Below, one piece after another: positions 44,925 to 54,519 of a stretch of DNA of 64,000 bases (its first letter is position 1; the number at the start of each line of letters is the position of its first letter). The notes under the pieces are model-generated. The model searched no databases. It had not been told where the DNA came from and saw only the letters and a list, made by a program, of their open reading frames with translations. This DNA comes from Parabacteroides sp. PF5-6 (lineage in GTDB: Bacteria; Bacteroidota; Bacteroidia; Bacteroidales; Tannerellaceae): the NCBI RefSeq assembly GCF_029504695.1, contig NZ_JAQFIN010000005.1:124001-188000 (forward strand). The letters are read 5' to 3'. The position numbers and the translations under genes were made by a program.

Positions 44925-45994
44925 AATAATCCTCCGATATTAGTGGATGAAACATTCGGCAAAAGGCGCACCGTCTGCCCTTCTTTCAGGGCGTTCACTC
45001 CGGCGGTGACTACGATCTCGCCCGGTTGCAGGCCTTCGGCAATCACCACCGTGCCGTTCGTTAAGATCTGCTTGGGTGTAACCTTACGGATTGAAACTGT
45101 TTGGCTTGCCGCATGGTAGATCCATACGGAAGAGGCTGTCTCTTCACCAAACAAGGCGGTCAAAGGAATGGCTGTCAGCATCGACTCTTTCTCGTGGTAG
45201 CTCAGGGTGACGGTCACACTCATGCCTGGTGTCGGCAGAGGTTGTGCCTGTAGGGGTTGCATCTGCAGGCGCATCGTATAGAGTTGGTTCAGGTTGGCTT
45301 TTTGTGTGATGGCCGACCGCTCGAGCGGGATCACTACGCCAGGAAATACTTCAGACACACAACTATAAGTATCAAACTGATCCCTCCGGATATAATCGGT
45401 TGCCGGGATATTGATCTCCACCTCGGGATGGCGGTTGTCGATAATGGCAACGACCGGCATGCCGGCGCCCACTGTCTCTCCCGTATTGAAAAGACGTTTC
45501 TGCACATAACCATCGAAGGGGGCCAATAGGCGGGTGTCGTATAGTGCGTTCTTATGTGCTTCGTATTTGGCCGTGATCTGTTGCAGGCCGTAGAGCGCTT
45601 TCTCGTAATCATTCGGGGCAACGCTTTCGCTCTCGTAAAGGGCGATGATGCGTTCCGCTTCACTTTTAATTTGTTTGTATTCTGCCTCAGTCGCGGATAG
45701 TTGGATTTCATAATCCCGGGGATCGATCTCCGCCAACAGATCTCCTTTCCGCACGTAGCTGCCGGCATCAACCGGCACGCGTAATAGCGTTCCACCGACC
45801 CGGAATGCCAGATTTACATCGGTCGCGGCCTTCACTTTGCCCGGGAAAGTGACCGACAGCTCCTGCCCATACACCTGGACCGTATCCGTTTTGATCGTCG
45901 CTACGGTCTCCTGATTTGCTTCCCGCGACGAGCAGGAAAGAAAGAGAACCAAACATAAGGGAAATAGACTCCCCGTTTTCCATACCTGTTTCAT
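44921..45994 (-). CDS. RND efflux periplasmic adaptor (membrane fusion) lipoprotein
   Basis: A 357-residue HlyD/AcrA-type protein with lipobox LFLSC. The barrel-sandwich halves (AFRVGGTLLRVPVDAGSYVRKGDLLAEIDP and LLAPFDGYVQKRLFNTGETV in part) flank a short helical hairpin (about 110-150), followed by beta-barrel and membrane-proximal domains. It links the RND pump to TolC and is the first gene of the three-gene operon. Confidence 0.92.
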   Translation of the reverse strand: MKQVWKTGSLFPLCLVLFLSCSSREANQETVATIKTDTVQVYGQELSVTFPGKVKAATDVNLAFRVGGTLLRVPVDAGSYVRKGDLLAEIDPRDYEIQLSATEAEYKQIKSEAERIIALYESESVAPNDYEKALYGLQQITAKYEAHKNALYDTRLLAPFDGYVQKRLFNTGETVGAGMPVVAIIDNRHPEVEINIPATDYIRRDQFDTYSCVSEVFPGVVIPLERSAITQKANLNQLYTMRLQMQPLQAQPLPTPGMSVTVTLSYHEKESMLTAIPLTALFGEETASSVWIYHAASQTVSIRKVTPKQILTNGTVVIAEGLQPGEIVVTAGVNALKEGQTVRLLPNVSSTNIGGLL

Positions 45995-46160
45995 ACTTTT
46001 TGCCTTTTAATAAAGAAAAGCCTATATCCACCTTAAAAAACTCTTAGATGTTTTTAGGCCTTGATTTGTATCACGTTGCAAAAGTACGGAGAACACCAGA
46101 GATAGTTTAGTCCCAGTAAACGGCAAAAATGTTCCGATTAGGAACTGTAGGCTATGGATA

Positions 46161-46193
46161 TTTGGATGCGGAGCAAATAAATACCTATTTTTG
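46161..46193 (+). promoter_or_regulatory. Promoter of the AraC regulator gene
   Basis: TTTG (46161-46164), 21 bp, TATTTTTG (46186-46193): a full Bacteroidota promoter. The expected start is about 12 nt before the ATG at 46212. The 195-bp divergent region also serves the efflux operon, whose own -7 box is imperfect (TACTTTTTG near 46079). Confidence 0.7.
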
Positions 46194-46211
46194 TGGCAAA
46201 GGAATGTTCAA

Positions 46212-47099
46212 ATGGAGAAATGTAAGAAAGGACAATCGGAGATAGAACCGCTTACGATTATAGAAAAAGAAGATGTTTTCTTTTTCACCTTCAAAGGGTA
46301 TGAAGATGATGATATCCTGGGACTCAAAACGATGCCGCGCCTGATCAATGCGGCGGGGATCTGTTTGTGTTTGCAGGGAGAATTGGATTTGGTCATTAAC
46401 GCGCAGGTGTATCATCTGGTTGCCGGTGATCTCTGTGTGGTGACGCCCCATACGATCTTGCAGGTGTCGCGCTTTTCGGATGACTTCCAGGGATATACCG
46501 TGGCCTTCAATAAGGAGTTTTTCAATAGTGTGAATATTCCGTCGTCGACCTCTATCTACCTGAATGTGAAAGAGACCCCTTGTGTCTCTTTGAATGAAGA
46601 AGAACAGAAAGAACTATTGGGTCTTTGTGAGAACCTGAAGGAGCGCGACCGGCGGGTGGATCATCCGTTCCGCGTGGAGATCTCCGAATTGTTGATGCTG
46701 GCGCTTATCTATGAGATCATTGCGATCTATCAGCGGAAAAAACCGATCTCCCATCAGCCCTATTCCCGCAAGCACCGGTTGTTTCTGGAATTTCAGAAGC
46801 TGATTGCCTTACATTATAAAGAGGAACGTACGCTGGAGTTCTACGCCGATAAGTTATGTATCACCTCCCGTTACCTCTCGTCGGTCTCGAAAGAGATTAC
46901 CGGAGTCACCGCCGCCGACTGCATCACCCGGGTGATTATCCTCAACGCGCGGGTCTTATTGACCACCACCGAAATGACCATCTCACAGATCGCCGACGAA
47001 CTGAACTTCCCCAACCCCTCGTTCTTCTCCAAATATTTCCGCAAAAACACCGGCATCACCCCCAAAGCATACCGGGCAAAAGGGCGGAGTACCGGGTAG
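46212..47099 (+). CDS. AraC-family regulator divergent to the efflux operon
   Basis: A 295-residue protein with an N-terminal cupin-like sensing domain and two C-terminal helix-turn-helix units (LEFYADKLCITSRYLSSVSKEITG and ISQIADELNFPNPSFFSKYFRKNTGITPKAYR). Placed divergently to the MFP-RND-TolC operon, it probably activates it. An in-frame TTG at 46191 lies inside the -7 box, so the ATG at 46212 is used. Confidence 0.88.
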   Translation: MEKCKKGQSEIEPLTIIEKEDVFFFTFKGYEDDDILGLKTMPRLINAAGICLCLQGELDLVINAQVYHLVAGDLCVVTPHTILQVSRFSDDFQGYTVAFNKEFFNSVNIPSSTSIYLNVKETPCVSLNEEEQKELLGLCENLKERDRRVDHPFRVEISELLMLALIYEIIAIYQRKKPISHQPYSRKHRLFLEFQKLIALHYKEERTLEFYADKLCITSRYLSSVSKEITGVTAADCITRVIILNARVLLTTTEMTISQIADELNFPNPSFFSKYFRKNTGITPKAYRAKGRSTG

Positions 47100-47105
47100 A
47101 GACTT

Positions 47106-48065
47106 TCAATAGATTGCTTTCGCCACTTTATACACGCTATCGGATGCCAGGTAGGTGTAGAAGTGCAGGCTGGGCACGTTGTGCGCCATCAGGTCTTTGC
47201 ATTGTTGGATGCACCATTCGACGCCGAGAACTTTGGCTTCGGCATCGGTCTGGCATTTGCGCAGTTCGGAGGCGAAAGGTTCCGGGATGTCCGAACGGAA
47301 GACCTTGGGCAATACGTTCAACTGGTTTTTGAACACGATCGGTTTGATGCCCGGGATGATAGGTACCGTAATGCCCTCTTCGCGGCAGCGCTCGACAAAA
47401 GCATAATACTTCGCGTTGTCGAAAAACATCTGGGTCACCAGGTAATCCGCGCCGTTGCGCACCTTTTCTTTCGCGTAAAAGATATCGGCTTCCATATTGG
47501 GGGCCTCTTCATGCTTCTCGGGATAACAGGCCATGCCGTAAGTGAAAGGTGTTTCGTTGGCTTCAAACGAAGAACCGTCGACGGCGATGCCACGGTTGAA
47601 GTCGTTCACTTGTTGTTGCAGTTCGGTGGCGTAGTTGTGGTAGAGTTTCGGATCATGCGGCGCATCCAATGTCTTGACATCTCCCCGAAGCAATAATAGA
47701 TTGTACACTCCCAGGAAGTTCAGGTCGATCAATGCGTATTCCGTCTCATCTTTGGTAAAGCCTTTGCAGATGATATGGGGAACGGCCGGTATGCCGTATT
47801 TATGTTGCAGGGCGGAAGCGATCGCCACCGAGCCGGGACGTTTGCGGATATTGACGCGCTGGATCGTACCGTCGGGTAAGGTCTTGTATTCGTTGTCGCT
47901 ATGATGTGAAGTGATATTGATGTACTGCGGATCGAATTCGCGTAGCTTATCGACCACGTTATATACCATTTGTATGCTGTTGCCTTTCAACGGAGGAAGC
48001 AATTCAAAAGAGAAGGCCGTTCCTTTACTATTATTTATCAGATCGATTACTTTCGTGCGTATCAT
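47106..48065 (-). CDS. metF: Methylenetetrahydrofolate reductase
   Basis: A 319-residue MetF TIM barrel: FSFELLPP with catalytic Glu21, NITSHHSDN, and NGADYLVTQMFFD near the FAD site. It reduces 5,10-methylene-THF to 5-methyl-THF for methionine synthesis. MIRTKVIDLI at 48065 is the conventional N-terminus; an upstream ATG at 48098 is too close to the promoter element. Confidence 0.93.
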   Translation of the reverse strand: MIRTKVIDLINNSKGTAFSFELLPPLKGNSIQMVYNVVDKLREFDPQYINITSHHSDNEYKTLPDGTIQRVNIRKRPGSVAIASALQHKYGIPAVPHIICKGFTKDETEYALIDLNFLGVYNLLLLRGDVKTLDAPHDPKLYHNYATELQQQVNDFNRGIAVDGSSFEANETPFTYGMACYPEKHEEAPNMEADIFYAKEKVRNGADYLVTQMFFDNAKYYAFVERCREEGITVPIIPGIKPIVFKNQLNVLPKVFRSDIPEPFASELRKCQTDAEAKVLGVEWCIQQCKDLMAHNVPSLHFYTYLASDSVYKVAKAIY

Positions 48066-48083
48066 AGGGGTGAGAATTATTTT

Positions 48084-48127
48084 GGGCAAAAGTAGCAATT
48101 ATACTCTTAAATAGCTTACTTTTGCCC
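48084..48127. promoter_or_regulatory. Symmetric divergent promoters of metF and ilvE
   Basis: GGGCAAAAGTA (48084-48094) and TACTTTTGCCC (48117-48127) are perfect 11-bp inverted copies, each containing a -7 box TACTTTTG pointing outward (minus 48087-48094, plus 48117-48124). A shared regulator or simple mirror-image promoters would explain this. Confidence 0.65.
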
Positions 48128-48151
48128 GTACAATCTAATTTAACTACAGTT

Positions 48152-49168
48152 ATGGAAAATATGAATTGGTCAGATCTGTCGTTTGGTTATATGAAGACAG
48201 ATTACAACGTGAGATGTTACTACCGTGACGGTCAGTGGGGAGAGTTGGAAGTCTCTTCTTCTGAAATCATTAATATACATATGGCGGCCACCTGCCTCCA
48301 CTATGGCCAGGAAGCCTTCGAAGGGCTGAAAGCTTTTAAGGGGAAAGACGGCAAGACCCGCATCTTCCGTTTGGATGAGAACGGCAAACGCCTGCAGGCT
48401 TCGAGCCGGGGCATCAAGATGGCGGAATTCCCGCTGGAGAAATTCGAAGAAGCGATCCTGAAAGTCGTTCGCCTGAACGAACGCTTCGTGCCGCCTTATG
48501 GCAGTGGCGCTTCGTTGTATATCCGTCCGTTACTGATCGGTCTGGGAGCACAGGTAGGGGTTAAACCGGCGAGCGAATATATGTTCCTGGTGTTTGTTAC
48601 ACCCGTAGGCCCGTACTTCAAGTCCGGATTCCTGCCGACTAAGGTATGTATGTTGCGCGGATACGACCGTGCAGCGCCATTAGGCACGGGAACGATCAAG
48701 GTGGGGGGTAACTACGCTGCCAGTCTGGCTGCCGGAACCCTGGCCCAATCCAAAGGCTACGCCGCTGTACTGTTCCTCGATCCGAAAGAAAAGAAATACC
48801 TCGACGAATGTGGACCGGCAAACTTCTTTGCGATCCGCGGCAACAGCTATATCACGCCGAAGTCAGACTCGATCCTGCCTTCGATCACCAATAAGAGCCT
48901 GATGCAACTGGCCGAAGATATGGGACTGACCGTCGAGCGCCGTCCTGTACCGGTGGAAGAACTGGCTACCTTCGAAGAAGCCGCCGAATGTGGAACGGCA
49001 GCCGTAATCACTCCGCTCTCTCAGGTAGACGACCTGGACGAAGGCAAATCTTACATCTTCACCACCGACAACAAACCCGGTCCGATCTGCACCCAACTCT
49101 ATAAGAAACTCACCGGCATCCAGTGTGGAGACGAGGAGGATATCTATAATTGGGTAACCGTACTTTAG
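48152..49168 (+). CDS. ilvE: Branched-chain amino acid aminotransferase
   Basis: A 338-residue fold-type IV PLP aminotransferase. The Schiff-base lysine is Lys183 in GTIKVGGNYAASL; YGQEAFEGLKAF and the late AAECGTAAVITPL are family landmarks. It transfers amino groups between glutamate and the keto acids of Leu, Ile and Val. The ATG at 48152 follows the -7 box by 28 bp. Confidence 0.92.
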   Translation: MENMNWSDLSFGYMKTDYNVRCYYRDGQWGELEVSSSEIINIHMAATCLHYGQEAFEGLKAFKGKDGKTRIFRLDENGKRLQASSRGIKMAEFPLEKFEEAILKVVRLNERFVPPYGSGASLYIRPLLIGLGAQVGVKPASEYMFLVFVTPVGPYFKSGFLPTKVCMLRGYDRAAPLGTGTIKVGGNYAASLAAGTLAQSKGYAAVLFLDPKEKKYLDECGPANFFAIRGNSYITPKSDSILPSITNKSLMQLAEDMGLTVERRPVPVEELATFEEAAECGTAAVITPLSQVDDLDEGKSYIFTTDNKPGPICTQLYKKLTGIQCGDEEDIYNWVTVL

Positions 49169-49169
49169 G

Positions 49170-49231
49170 GAATTATGAATTATGAATTATGAGAAGGACG
49201 TGACAACCCTGTTCTCATAATTCATAATTTC
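49170..49231. repeat. AATTATG heptamer hairpin after ilvE
   Basis: AATTATGAATTATGAATTAT directly after the stop, then a GAGAAGGACG spacer and inverted CATAATTCATAATT units. Near-copy of 23773-23846. Confidence 0.8.
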
Positions 49232-49256
49232 CTAATTAAATCTTACAATTTACTGC

Positions 49257-49304
49257 TATTTTTGCAATCTCCGCATTGCAATTCGAGAATGTTTCCTATC
49301 TTTG
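49257..49304 (+). promoter_or_regulatory. Two -7 elements before the AAA ATPase gene
   Basis: TATTTTTG (49257-49264) and TATCTTTG (49297-49304). The nearer lies 31 bp before the GTG start at 49335. Confidence 0.5.
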
Positions 49305-49334
49305 TACCCGCGATACTAAAGCGGATAATGACAA

Positions 49335-50513
49335 GTGGAATCATTCTATAAAACACATAAGTATCTTATTGAACATCTGTACTCTCCGGTACGCCGGGGG
49401 CTGATGGATGAAATCAACTGGAACGACCGGTTGATCGGTATCAAAGGATCCCGCGGCGTCGGGAAAACCACCTTCCTCTTGAATATTGCCCGGGAATACT
49501 TCGGGCCGGACAACAAAGAATGTCTGTATATCAATCTGAATCATTTTTACTTTACGGAACGTACGCTGATCGACTTTGCCTCTGAGTTCAGGGCGAAAGG
49601 CGGACGGGTATTGTTGTTGGACCAGGTGTTCAAGTATCCTGACTGGTCGAAGGAGTTGCGTTACTGCTACGATCACTTCACCGACCTGAAGATCATCTTC
49701 ACCGGCTCTACCGTGATGCGCTTGAAAGAAGAGAACCCGGATCTCTCGGGCAAGGTCGCGTCTTATCACCTGCGGGGCTTCTCGTTTCGGGAGTTCCTCA
49801 ATCTGATGTCGGGCAATACGTTCCCGATGTACACCTTCGAGGAGGTGATGGCCAATCATCAGGAGATCGCCAAGCGGATCTGCTCGGTGGTCAAGCCGAT
49901 GGCCTACTTCCAGGACTACCTGCATCATGGCTTTTATCCCTTCTTCCTGGAGAAACGCAACTTCTCGGAAAACCTGTTGAAGACCATGAATATGATGCTT
50001 GAGGTGGATGTGCTCTACATCAAACAGATCGAGCAAACCTATCTGCCCAAATTACGTAAACTACTGTATCTTCTGGCTACAGCGGCGCCAAGCACGCCCA
50101 ACGTCAGCCAACTGAGCAAAGACATCGAGACCTCACGGGCGACGGTGATGAACTATATCAAATACCTGGCCGATGCCCGGTTGATGAATATCCTCTATCC
50201 GGTGGGCGAAGCCTTCCCCAAGAAGCCGTCCAAGGTATATATGTACAGTTCGAACCTGATCTATCCGATCCGCCCGGAGGAAGTGAATCAACAAGGCGTA
50301 CGTGAAACGTTCTTCTTCAATCAGTTGATGAAAGACAACCAACTGAATGAAGCCACCCGCAACGCGCACTTCCTGGTGAACGAAACCTATAACTTCCGCA
50401 TCGAAGAAAGTATCAAGGTGAAGAACAACCCGGACTTTTATTATGCAATCGACAAGACCGAGATAGGCGAAGGGAATATGATTCCACTTTGGCTGTTTGG
50501 GTTTTTATATTAG
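49335..50513 (+). CDS. AAA ATPase with DUF4143-like C-terminus and Gln in Walker B
   Basis: A 392-residue ATPase with GTG start (no ATG in frame nearby). Walker A is GSRGVGKT (38-45). Walker B reads LLLDQVFKYPDW: the Asp96 is followed by Gln97 where relatives have the catalytic Glu. The C-terminus (EESIKVKNNPDFYYAIDKTEIG) resembles the restriction-endonuclease-like fold of the DUF4143 family, and a winged helix (VSQLSKDIETSRATVMNYI) lies between. Function unknown. The Glu-to-Gln change would be expected to allow ATP binding but weaken hydrolysis. Confidence 0.8.
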   Translation: MESFYKTHKYLIEHLYSPVRRGLMDEINWNDRLIGIKGSRGVGKTTFLLNIAREYFGPDNKECLYINLNHFYFTERTLIDFASEFRAKGGRVLLLDQVFKYPDWSKELRYCYDHFTDLKIIFTGSTVMRLKEENPDLSGKVASYHLRGFSFREFLNLMSGNTFPMYTFEEVMANHQEIAKRICSVVKPMAYFQDYLHHGFYPFFLEKRNFSENLLKTMNMMLEVDVLYIKQIEQTYLPKLRKLLYLLATAAPSTPNVSQLSKDIETSRATVMNYIKYLADARLMNILYPVGEAFPKKPSKVYMYSSNLIYPIRPEEVNQQGVRETFFFNQLMKDNQLNEATRNAHFLVNETYNFRIEESIKVKNNPDFYYAIDKTEIGEGNMIPLWLFGFLY

Positions 50514-50640
50514 GAAAGCCTAGGAACCCTAGGACTCCTAGGACTCTTAGGAAAAAAAATGAATAAAATAAATAATTTATAAATAAGACAATTCTCCACT
50601 CCCCCTCCCTTGTGGGGAGGGGGCAGGGGGGAGAGGTCGG
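50514..50640. repeat. CTAGGACTCC decamers and a G/C hairpin before PFOR
   Basis: About four decamer units (CCTAGGAACC-type, 50514-50551), an A/T-rich gap, then CCACTCCCCCTCCC facing GGGGAGGGGGCAGGGGGGAG (50595-50634). No -7 consensus is evident for the PFOR gene. Confidence 0.65.
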
Positions 50641-50660
50641 TACTAATAGTTTATTGGTTT

Positions 50661-53600
50661 ATGACAAAGCAAAAGAAATTTTTAACCTGTGATGGTAACC
50701 AGGCTGCTGCGCATATCTCGTATATGTTCAGTGAAGTAGCTGCGATTTATCCTATCACACCCTCTTCCACGATGGCAGAATACGTGGATGAATGGGCAGC
50801 CGCCGGACGTAAGAACATCTTCGGCGAAACGGTATTAGTGCAGGAAATGCAATCGGAAGGCGGAGCAGCAGGTGCGCTGCACGGTTCGTTGCAAGCCGGT
50901 GCCTTAACCACAACGTACACCGCCTCTCAGGGGCTGTTACTCATGATCCCGAACATGTATAAGATCGCAGGTGAGTTGCTTCCTTGCGTATTCCATGTAT
51001 CGGCTCGTACATTGGCTTCTCATGCCCTGTCGATCTTTGGTGATCATCAGGACGTGATGGCTTGTCGTCAGACCGGTTTCGCCATGTTGGCCGAAGGTTC
51101 CGTACAGGAAGTGATGGACCTGGCTGCCGTAGCGCATCTGTCGACATTGAAGTCTCGGGTTCCTTTCGTGAACTTCTTCGATGGCTTCCGTACCTCTCAC
51201 GAGATACAGAAGATCGAAGCTTTGGAAAACGAAGATCTGGCTCACCTGATCGATCAGGAAGCGTTGGCGGAGTTCCGTTCACGCGCTTTGACGCCTGAGA
51301 ACCCTGTTGCCCGGGGTATGGCTGAGAACCCTGACGCGTTCTTCCAGCACCGCGAATCAAGCAACTCTTTCTACGACGCTGTTCCGGCTATCGTAGAAGA
51401 ATATATGAAAGAACTGTCGGTAATCACCGGACGCAAATACGGCTTGTTCGATTATTACGGCGCACCGGATGCCGAACGCGTGATTATCGCGATGGGTTCC
51501 GTTACGGAAGCGATCCGCGAAGCCATCGACCACCTGACTGCTCAGGGCGAAAAGGTTGGTTTGGTAGCCGTTCACTTGTATCGTCCATTCTCTGCGAAGC
51601 ATTTCCTGGCCGCTGTGCCTAAGACTGCGAAACGCATTGCCGTACTCGACCGTACGAAAGAACCGGGAGCCAATGGCGAACCGTTGTATCTCGACGTGAA
51701 AGACTGTTTCTACGGAGAGGCTGACGCTCCGGAGATCGTAGGTGGCCGTTATGGCTTGTCTTCTAAAGACACTACGCCGGCTCAGATCCTTGCCGTTTAC
51801 GAAAACCTGGCGATGAAGATGCCGAAGAACCACTTCACGATCGGTATCGTCGACGATGTGACTTTCACTTCTCTGCCTCAGAAAGAAGAGATCGCCATGG
51901 GCGGCGAAGGCATGTACGAAGCGAAGTTCTACGGTCTGGGAGCCGATGGAACAGTAGGTGCCAACAAGAACTCGATCAAGATTATCGGTGATAATACTGA
52001 TAAATACTGTCAGGCTTACTTCTCTTACGACTCGAAGAAGTCGGGTGGTTTCACCTGCTCGCATCTGCGTTTCGGAGATACGCCGATCCGTTCGACTTAC
52101 CTGGTGAATACGCCGAACTTCGTGGCTTGCCACGTACAGGCTTACCTGCGTATGTACGACGTAACGAAAGGGTTGCGTGCCAACGGTACGTTCCTGTTGA
52201 ACACCGTATGGGATGGCGAAGAATTGGCGAAGCACCTTCCGAACAAGGTGAAACGTTACTTCGCTCAGAAGAATATCACTGTGTATTATATGAACGCTAC
52301 ACAGATTGCATTGGAGATTGGTCTGGGTAACCGTACCAATACCATCCTGCAGTCGGCCTTCTTCCGCATTACCAATGTAATTCCGGTTGACCTGGCGGTT
52401 GAACAGATGAAGAAGTTTATCGTGAAGTCGTATGGAAACAAAGGCGAAGCGATTGTAAATATGAACAATGCAGCGGTTGACCGTGGTGGTGAATACAAAC
52501 AACTGACGATCGATCCGGCTTGGGCTAACCTGGCTGACGACGAAGCCGTAGCGAATAACGATCCGGCATTCATCAACGAAGTGGTTCGTCCGATCAATGC
52601 ACAAGATGGCGACCTGTTGCCGGTTTCTGCTTTCAAGGGAATCGAAGACGGTACCTGGATGCAAGGCACAGCACAGTACGAAAAACGGGGTGTGGCTGCC
52701 TTCGTTCCGGTATGGAACGCAGAAAACTGTATCCAATGTAACCAATGTGCTTATGTTTGTCCGCACGCTTCCATTCGTCCGTTTGTGTTGGACGAAGCCG
52801 AGATGGCCGGCGCTCCGCAGACCGACTATCTGGACGTGAAAGCTCCTGCACAGTTGAAAGGTATGAAGTTCCGTATCCAGGTCGATGCTCTCGACTGTCT
52901 GGGTTGTGGTAACTGTGCCGATATCTGTCCGGGCTTCAAGGGCAACCAGGCGTTGAAGATGGTTCCGCTGGAATCACAGTTAGGCGAAGTACCCAACTGG
53001 GAATATATGACGAAGAACGTGAAGACCAAACAACACCTGATCGACACGAAGATGAACGTGAAGAACTCGCAGTTCGCCACGCCGTTGTTCGAGTTCTCAG
53101 GCGCTTGCTCAGGTTGTGGGGAAACACCGTACGTGAAACTGGTGACTCAGTTGTTCGGCGACCGCCAGATGGTAGCCAACGCAACCGGATGTACCTCGAT
53201 CTACTCCGGTTCGGTTCCTTCTACGCCTTATACGAAGAACGAAAAGGGACAAGGTCCGGCATGGGCAAACTCCCTGTTCGAAGACTTCTGCGAGTTTGGT
53301 CTGGGTATGCAGTTGGCCAACGAAAAGATGCGCGAACGCTTGGTGATCAAGACGCAGGCATTGATGGCTATCGAATGGACCAACCAACGCGTGAAAGACG
53401 CCGCTCAGGCATGGCTCGACAATATGGAAGATACGGGCGAAGCCGGACGCAAAGCAGCCGACGAATATATCGCCGCCCTGCAATGGGGTATCATGTCGAT
53501 CGACGAGGTGATTGAATACTTTGAAAAATCAGGTGCCGAATACGCTGAAAAGCTTGCAGAGGTAAAAGCGAAGAAAGCTGCTGGTGAGACAACCTGTTCT

Positions 53601-54323
53601 TGTCCGGCTTGCACATTGTGTAAGGAACTATTGGAACTGAGCCACTATATGGTGAAACGCTCGCAGTGGATCATCGGTGGTGACGGTGCTTCTTACGATA
53701 TCGGTTACGGCGGTCTCGACCACGTGATCGCTTCGGGTAAGAATGTGAATATCCTGGTTCTCGATACGGAAGTTTACTCCAACACCGGTGGACAGTCTTC
53801 CAAAGCTACTCCGGTAGGTGCTATCGCGAAGTTCGCGGCAGCCGGTAAACGCGTACGGAAGAAAGACCTGGGTATGATCGCTACTACTTACGGTTATGTC
53901 TATGTGGCTCAGATCGCGATGGGCGCCGACCAGGGCCAGACCCTGAAAGCGTTGCGCGAAGCGGAAGCCTACGACGGACCGTCTTTGGTGATCGCTTACG
54001 CTCCGTGTATCAACCACGGTATCCGCAAGGGTATGGGTAAGAGCCAGGCCGAAGAGAAAGAAGCCGTAGCTTGTGGTTACTGGCACCTGTGGCGCTACAA
54101 CCCCGCGTTGGAAGCCGAAGGTAAGAACCCGTTCACACTCGACAGCAAAGATCCGGACTGGTCGAAGTTCCAAGACTTCCTCAAAGGCGAGGTACGTTTC
54201 GCATCCGTTGCCAAACAGTATCCTGCCGAAGCTGCCGAACTGTTCCAGGCTGCCGAAGACAACGCGAAGTGGCGCTACAACAGCTACAAGCGTATGCTGA
54301 GCCTGAACTGGGACAATGAGTAA
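50661..54323 (+). CDS. nifJ: Pyruvate:ferredoxin (flavodoxin) oxidoreductase
   Basis: A 1220-residue single-chain PFOR. Domain order: pyruvate-binding (YPITPSSTMAEYVDEW), transketolase-like, gamma domain, two 4Fe-4S clusters (CIQCNQCAYVC from residue 690 and CLGCGNCADIC from 746), and the TPP-binding domain with GDGASYDIGYGG and SNTGGQSSKATP. It oxidises pyruvate and CoA to acetyl-CoA, CO2 and reduced ferredoxin, a central anaerobic step. The ATG at 50661 (MTKQKKFLTCDGN) is the conserved start. Codon use looks highly biased, as for an abundant enzyme. Confidence 0.95.
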   Translation: MTKQKKFLTCDGNQAAAHISYMFSEVAAIYPITPSSTMAEYVDEWAAAGRKNIFGETVLVQEMQSEGGAAGALHGSLQAGALTTTYTASQGLLLMIPNMYKIAGELLPCVFHVSARTLASHALSIFGDHQDVMACRQTGFAMLAEGSVQEVMDLAAVAHLSTLKSRVPFVNFFDGFRTSHEIQKIEALENEDLAHLIDQEALAEFRSRALTPENPVARGMAENPDAFFQHRESSNSFYDAVPAIVEEYMKELSVITGRKYGLFDYYGAPDAERVIIAMGSVTEAIREAIDHLTAQGEKVGLVAVHLYRPFSAKHFLAAVPKTAKRIAVLDRTKEPGANGEPLYLDVKDCFYGEADAPEIVGGRYGLSSKDTTPAQILAVYENLAMKMPKNHFTIGIVDDVTFTSLPQKEEIAMGGEGMYEAKFYGLGADGTVGANKNSIKIIGDNTDKYCQAYFSYDSKKSGGFTCSHLRFGDTPIRSTYLVNTPNFVACHVQAYLRMYDVTKGLRANGTFLLNTVWDGEELAKHLPNKVKRYFAQKNITVYYMNATQIALEIGLGNRTNTILQSAFFRITNVIPVDLAVEQMKKFIVKSYGNKGEAIVNMNNAAVDRGGEYKQLTIDPAWANLADDEAVANNDPAFINEVVRPINAQDGDLLPVSAFKGIEDGTWMQGTAQYEKRGVAAFVPVWNAENCIQCNQCAYVCPHASIRPFVLDEAEMAGAPQTDYLDVKAPAQLKGMKFRIQVDALDCLGCGNCADICPGFKGNQALKMVPLESQLGEVPNWEYMTKNVKTKQHLIDTKMNVKNSQFATPLFEFSGACSGCGETPYVKLVTQLFGDRQMVANATGCTSIYSGSVPSTPYTKNEKGQGPAWANSLFEDFCEFGLGMQLANEKMRERLVIKTQALMAIEWTNQRVKDAAQAWLDNMEDTGEAGRKAADEYIAALQWGIMSIDEVIEYFEKSGAEYAEKLAEVKAKKAAGETTCSCPACTLCKELLELSHYMVKRSQWIIGGDGASYDIGYGGLDHVIASGKNVNILVLDTEVYSNTGGQSSKATPVGAIAKFAAAGKRVRKKDLGMIATTYGYVYVAQIAMGADQGQTLKALREAEAYDGPSLVIAYAPCINHGIRKGMGKSQAEEKEAVACGYWHLWRYNPALEAEGKNPFTLDSKDPDWSKFQDFLKGEVRFASVAKQYPAEAAELFQAAEDNAKWRYNSYKRMLSLNWDNE

Positions 54324-54398
54324 CGGTGTTCACGGTGAATGATTAATGGTTAATGATCAATAATTAGGAGGAATAATCCCCCTAAGCCATAAAGAGAG

Positions 54399-54423
54399 GC
54401 GGGCCCGCATGGGTCCGCTTTTT
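54399..54423 (+). terminator. PFOR terminator
   Basis: GCGGGCCC, loop GCAT, GGGTCCGC and five T, 76 bp after the PFOR stop. Confidence 0.85.
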
Positions 54424-54519
54424 CTGTTTGGGATTGTTTGCCTTTTGCACCTGTTCCGGGACGAATGACTCGAGTAGGGTGAGATGTGAGGATTTGCAAG
54501 TCCGGTAGGACTTGTATTT

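Noticed and set aside
51357-52766. 469-codon minus-strand frame opposite the PFOR gene
   Set aside because: Shadow of biased PFOR codon use; no start signal or family features.
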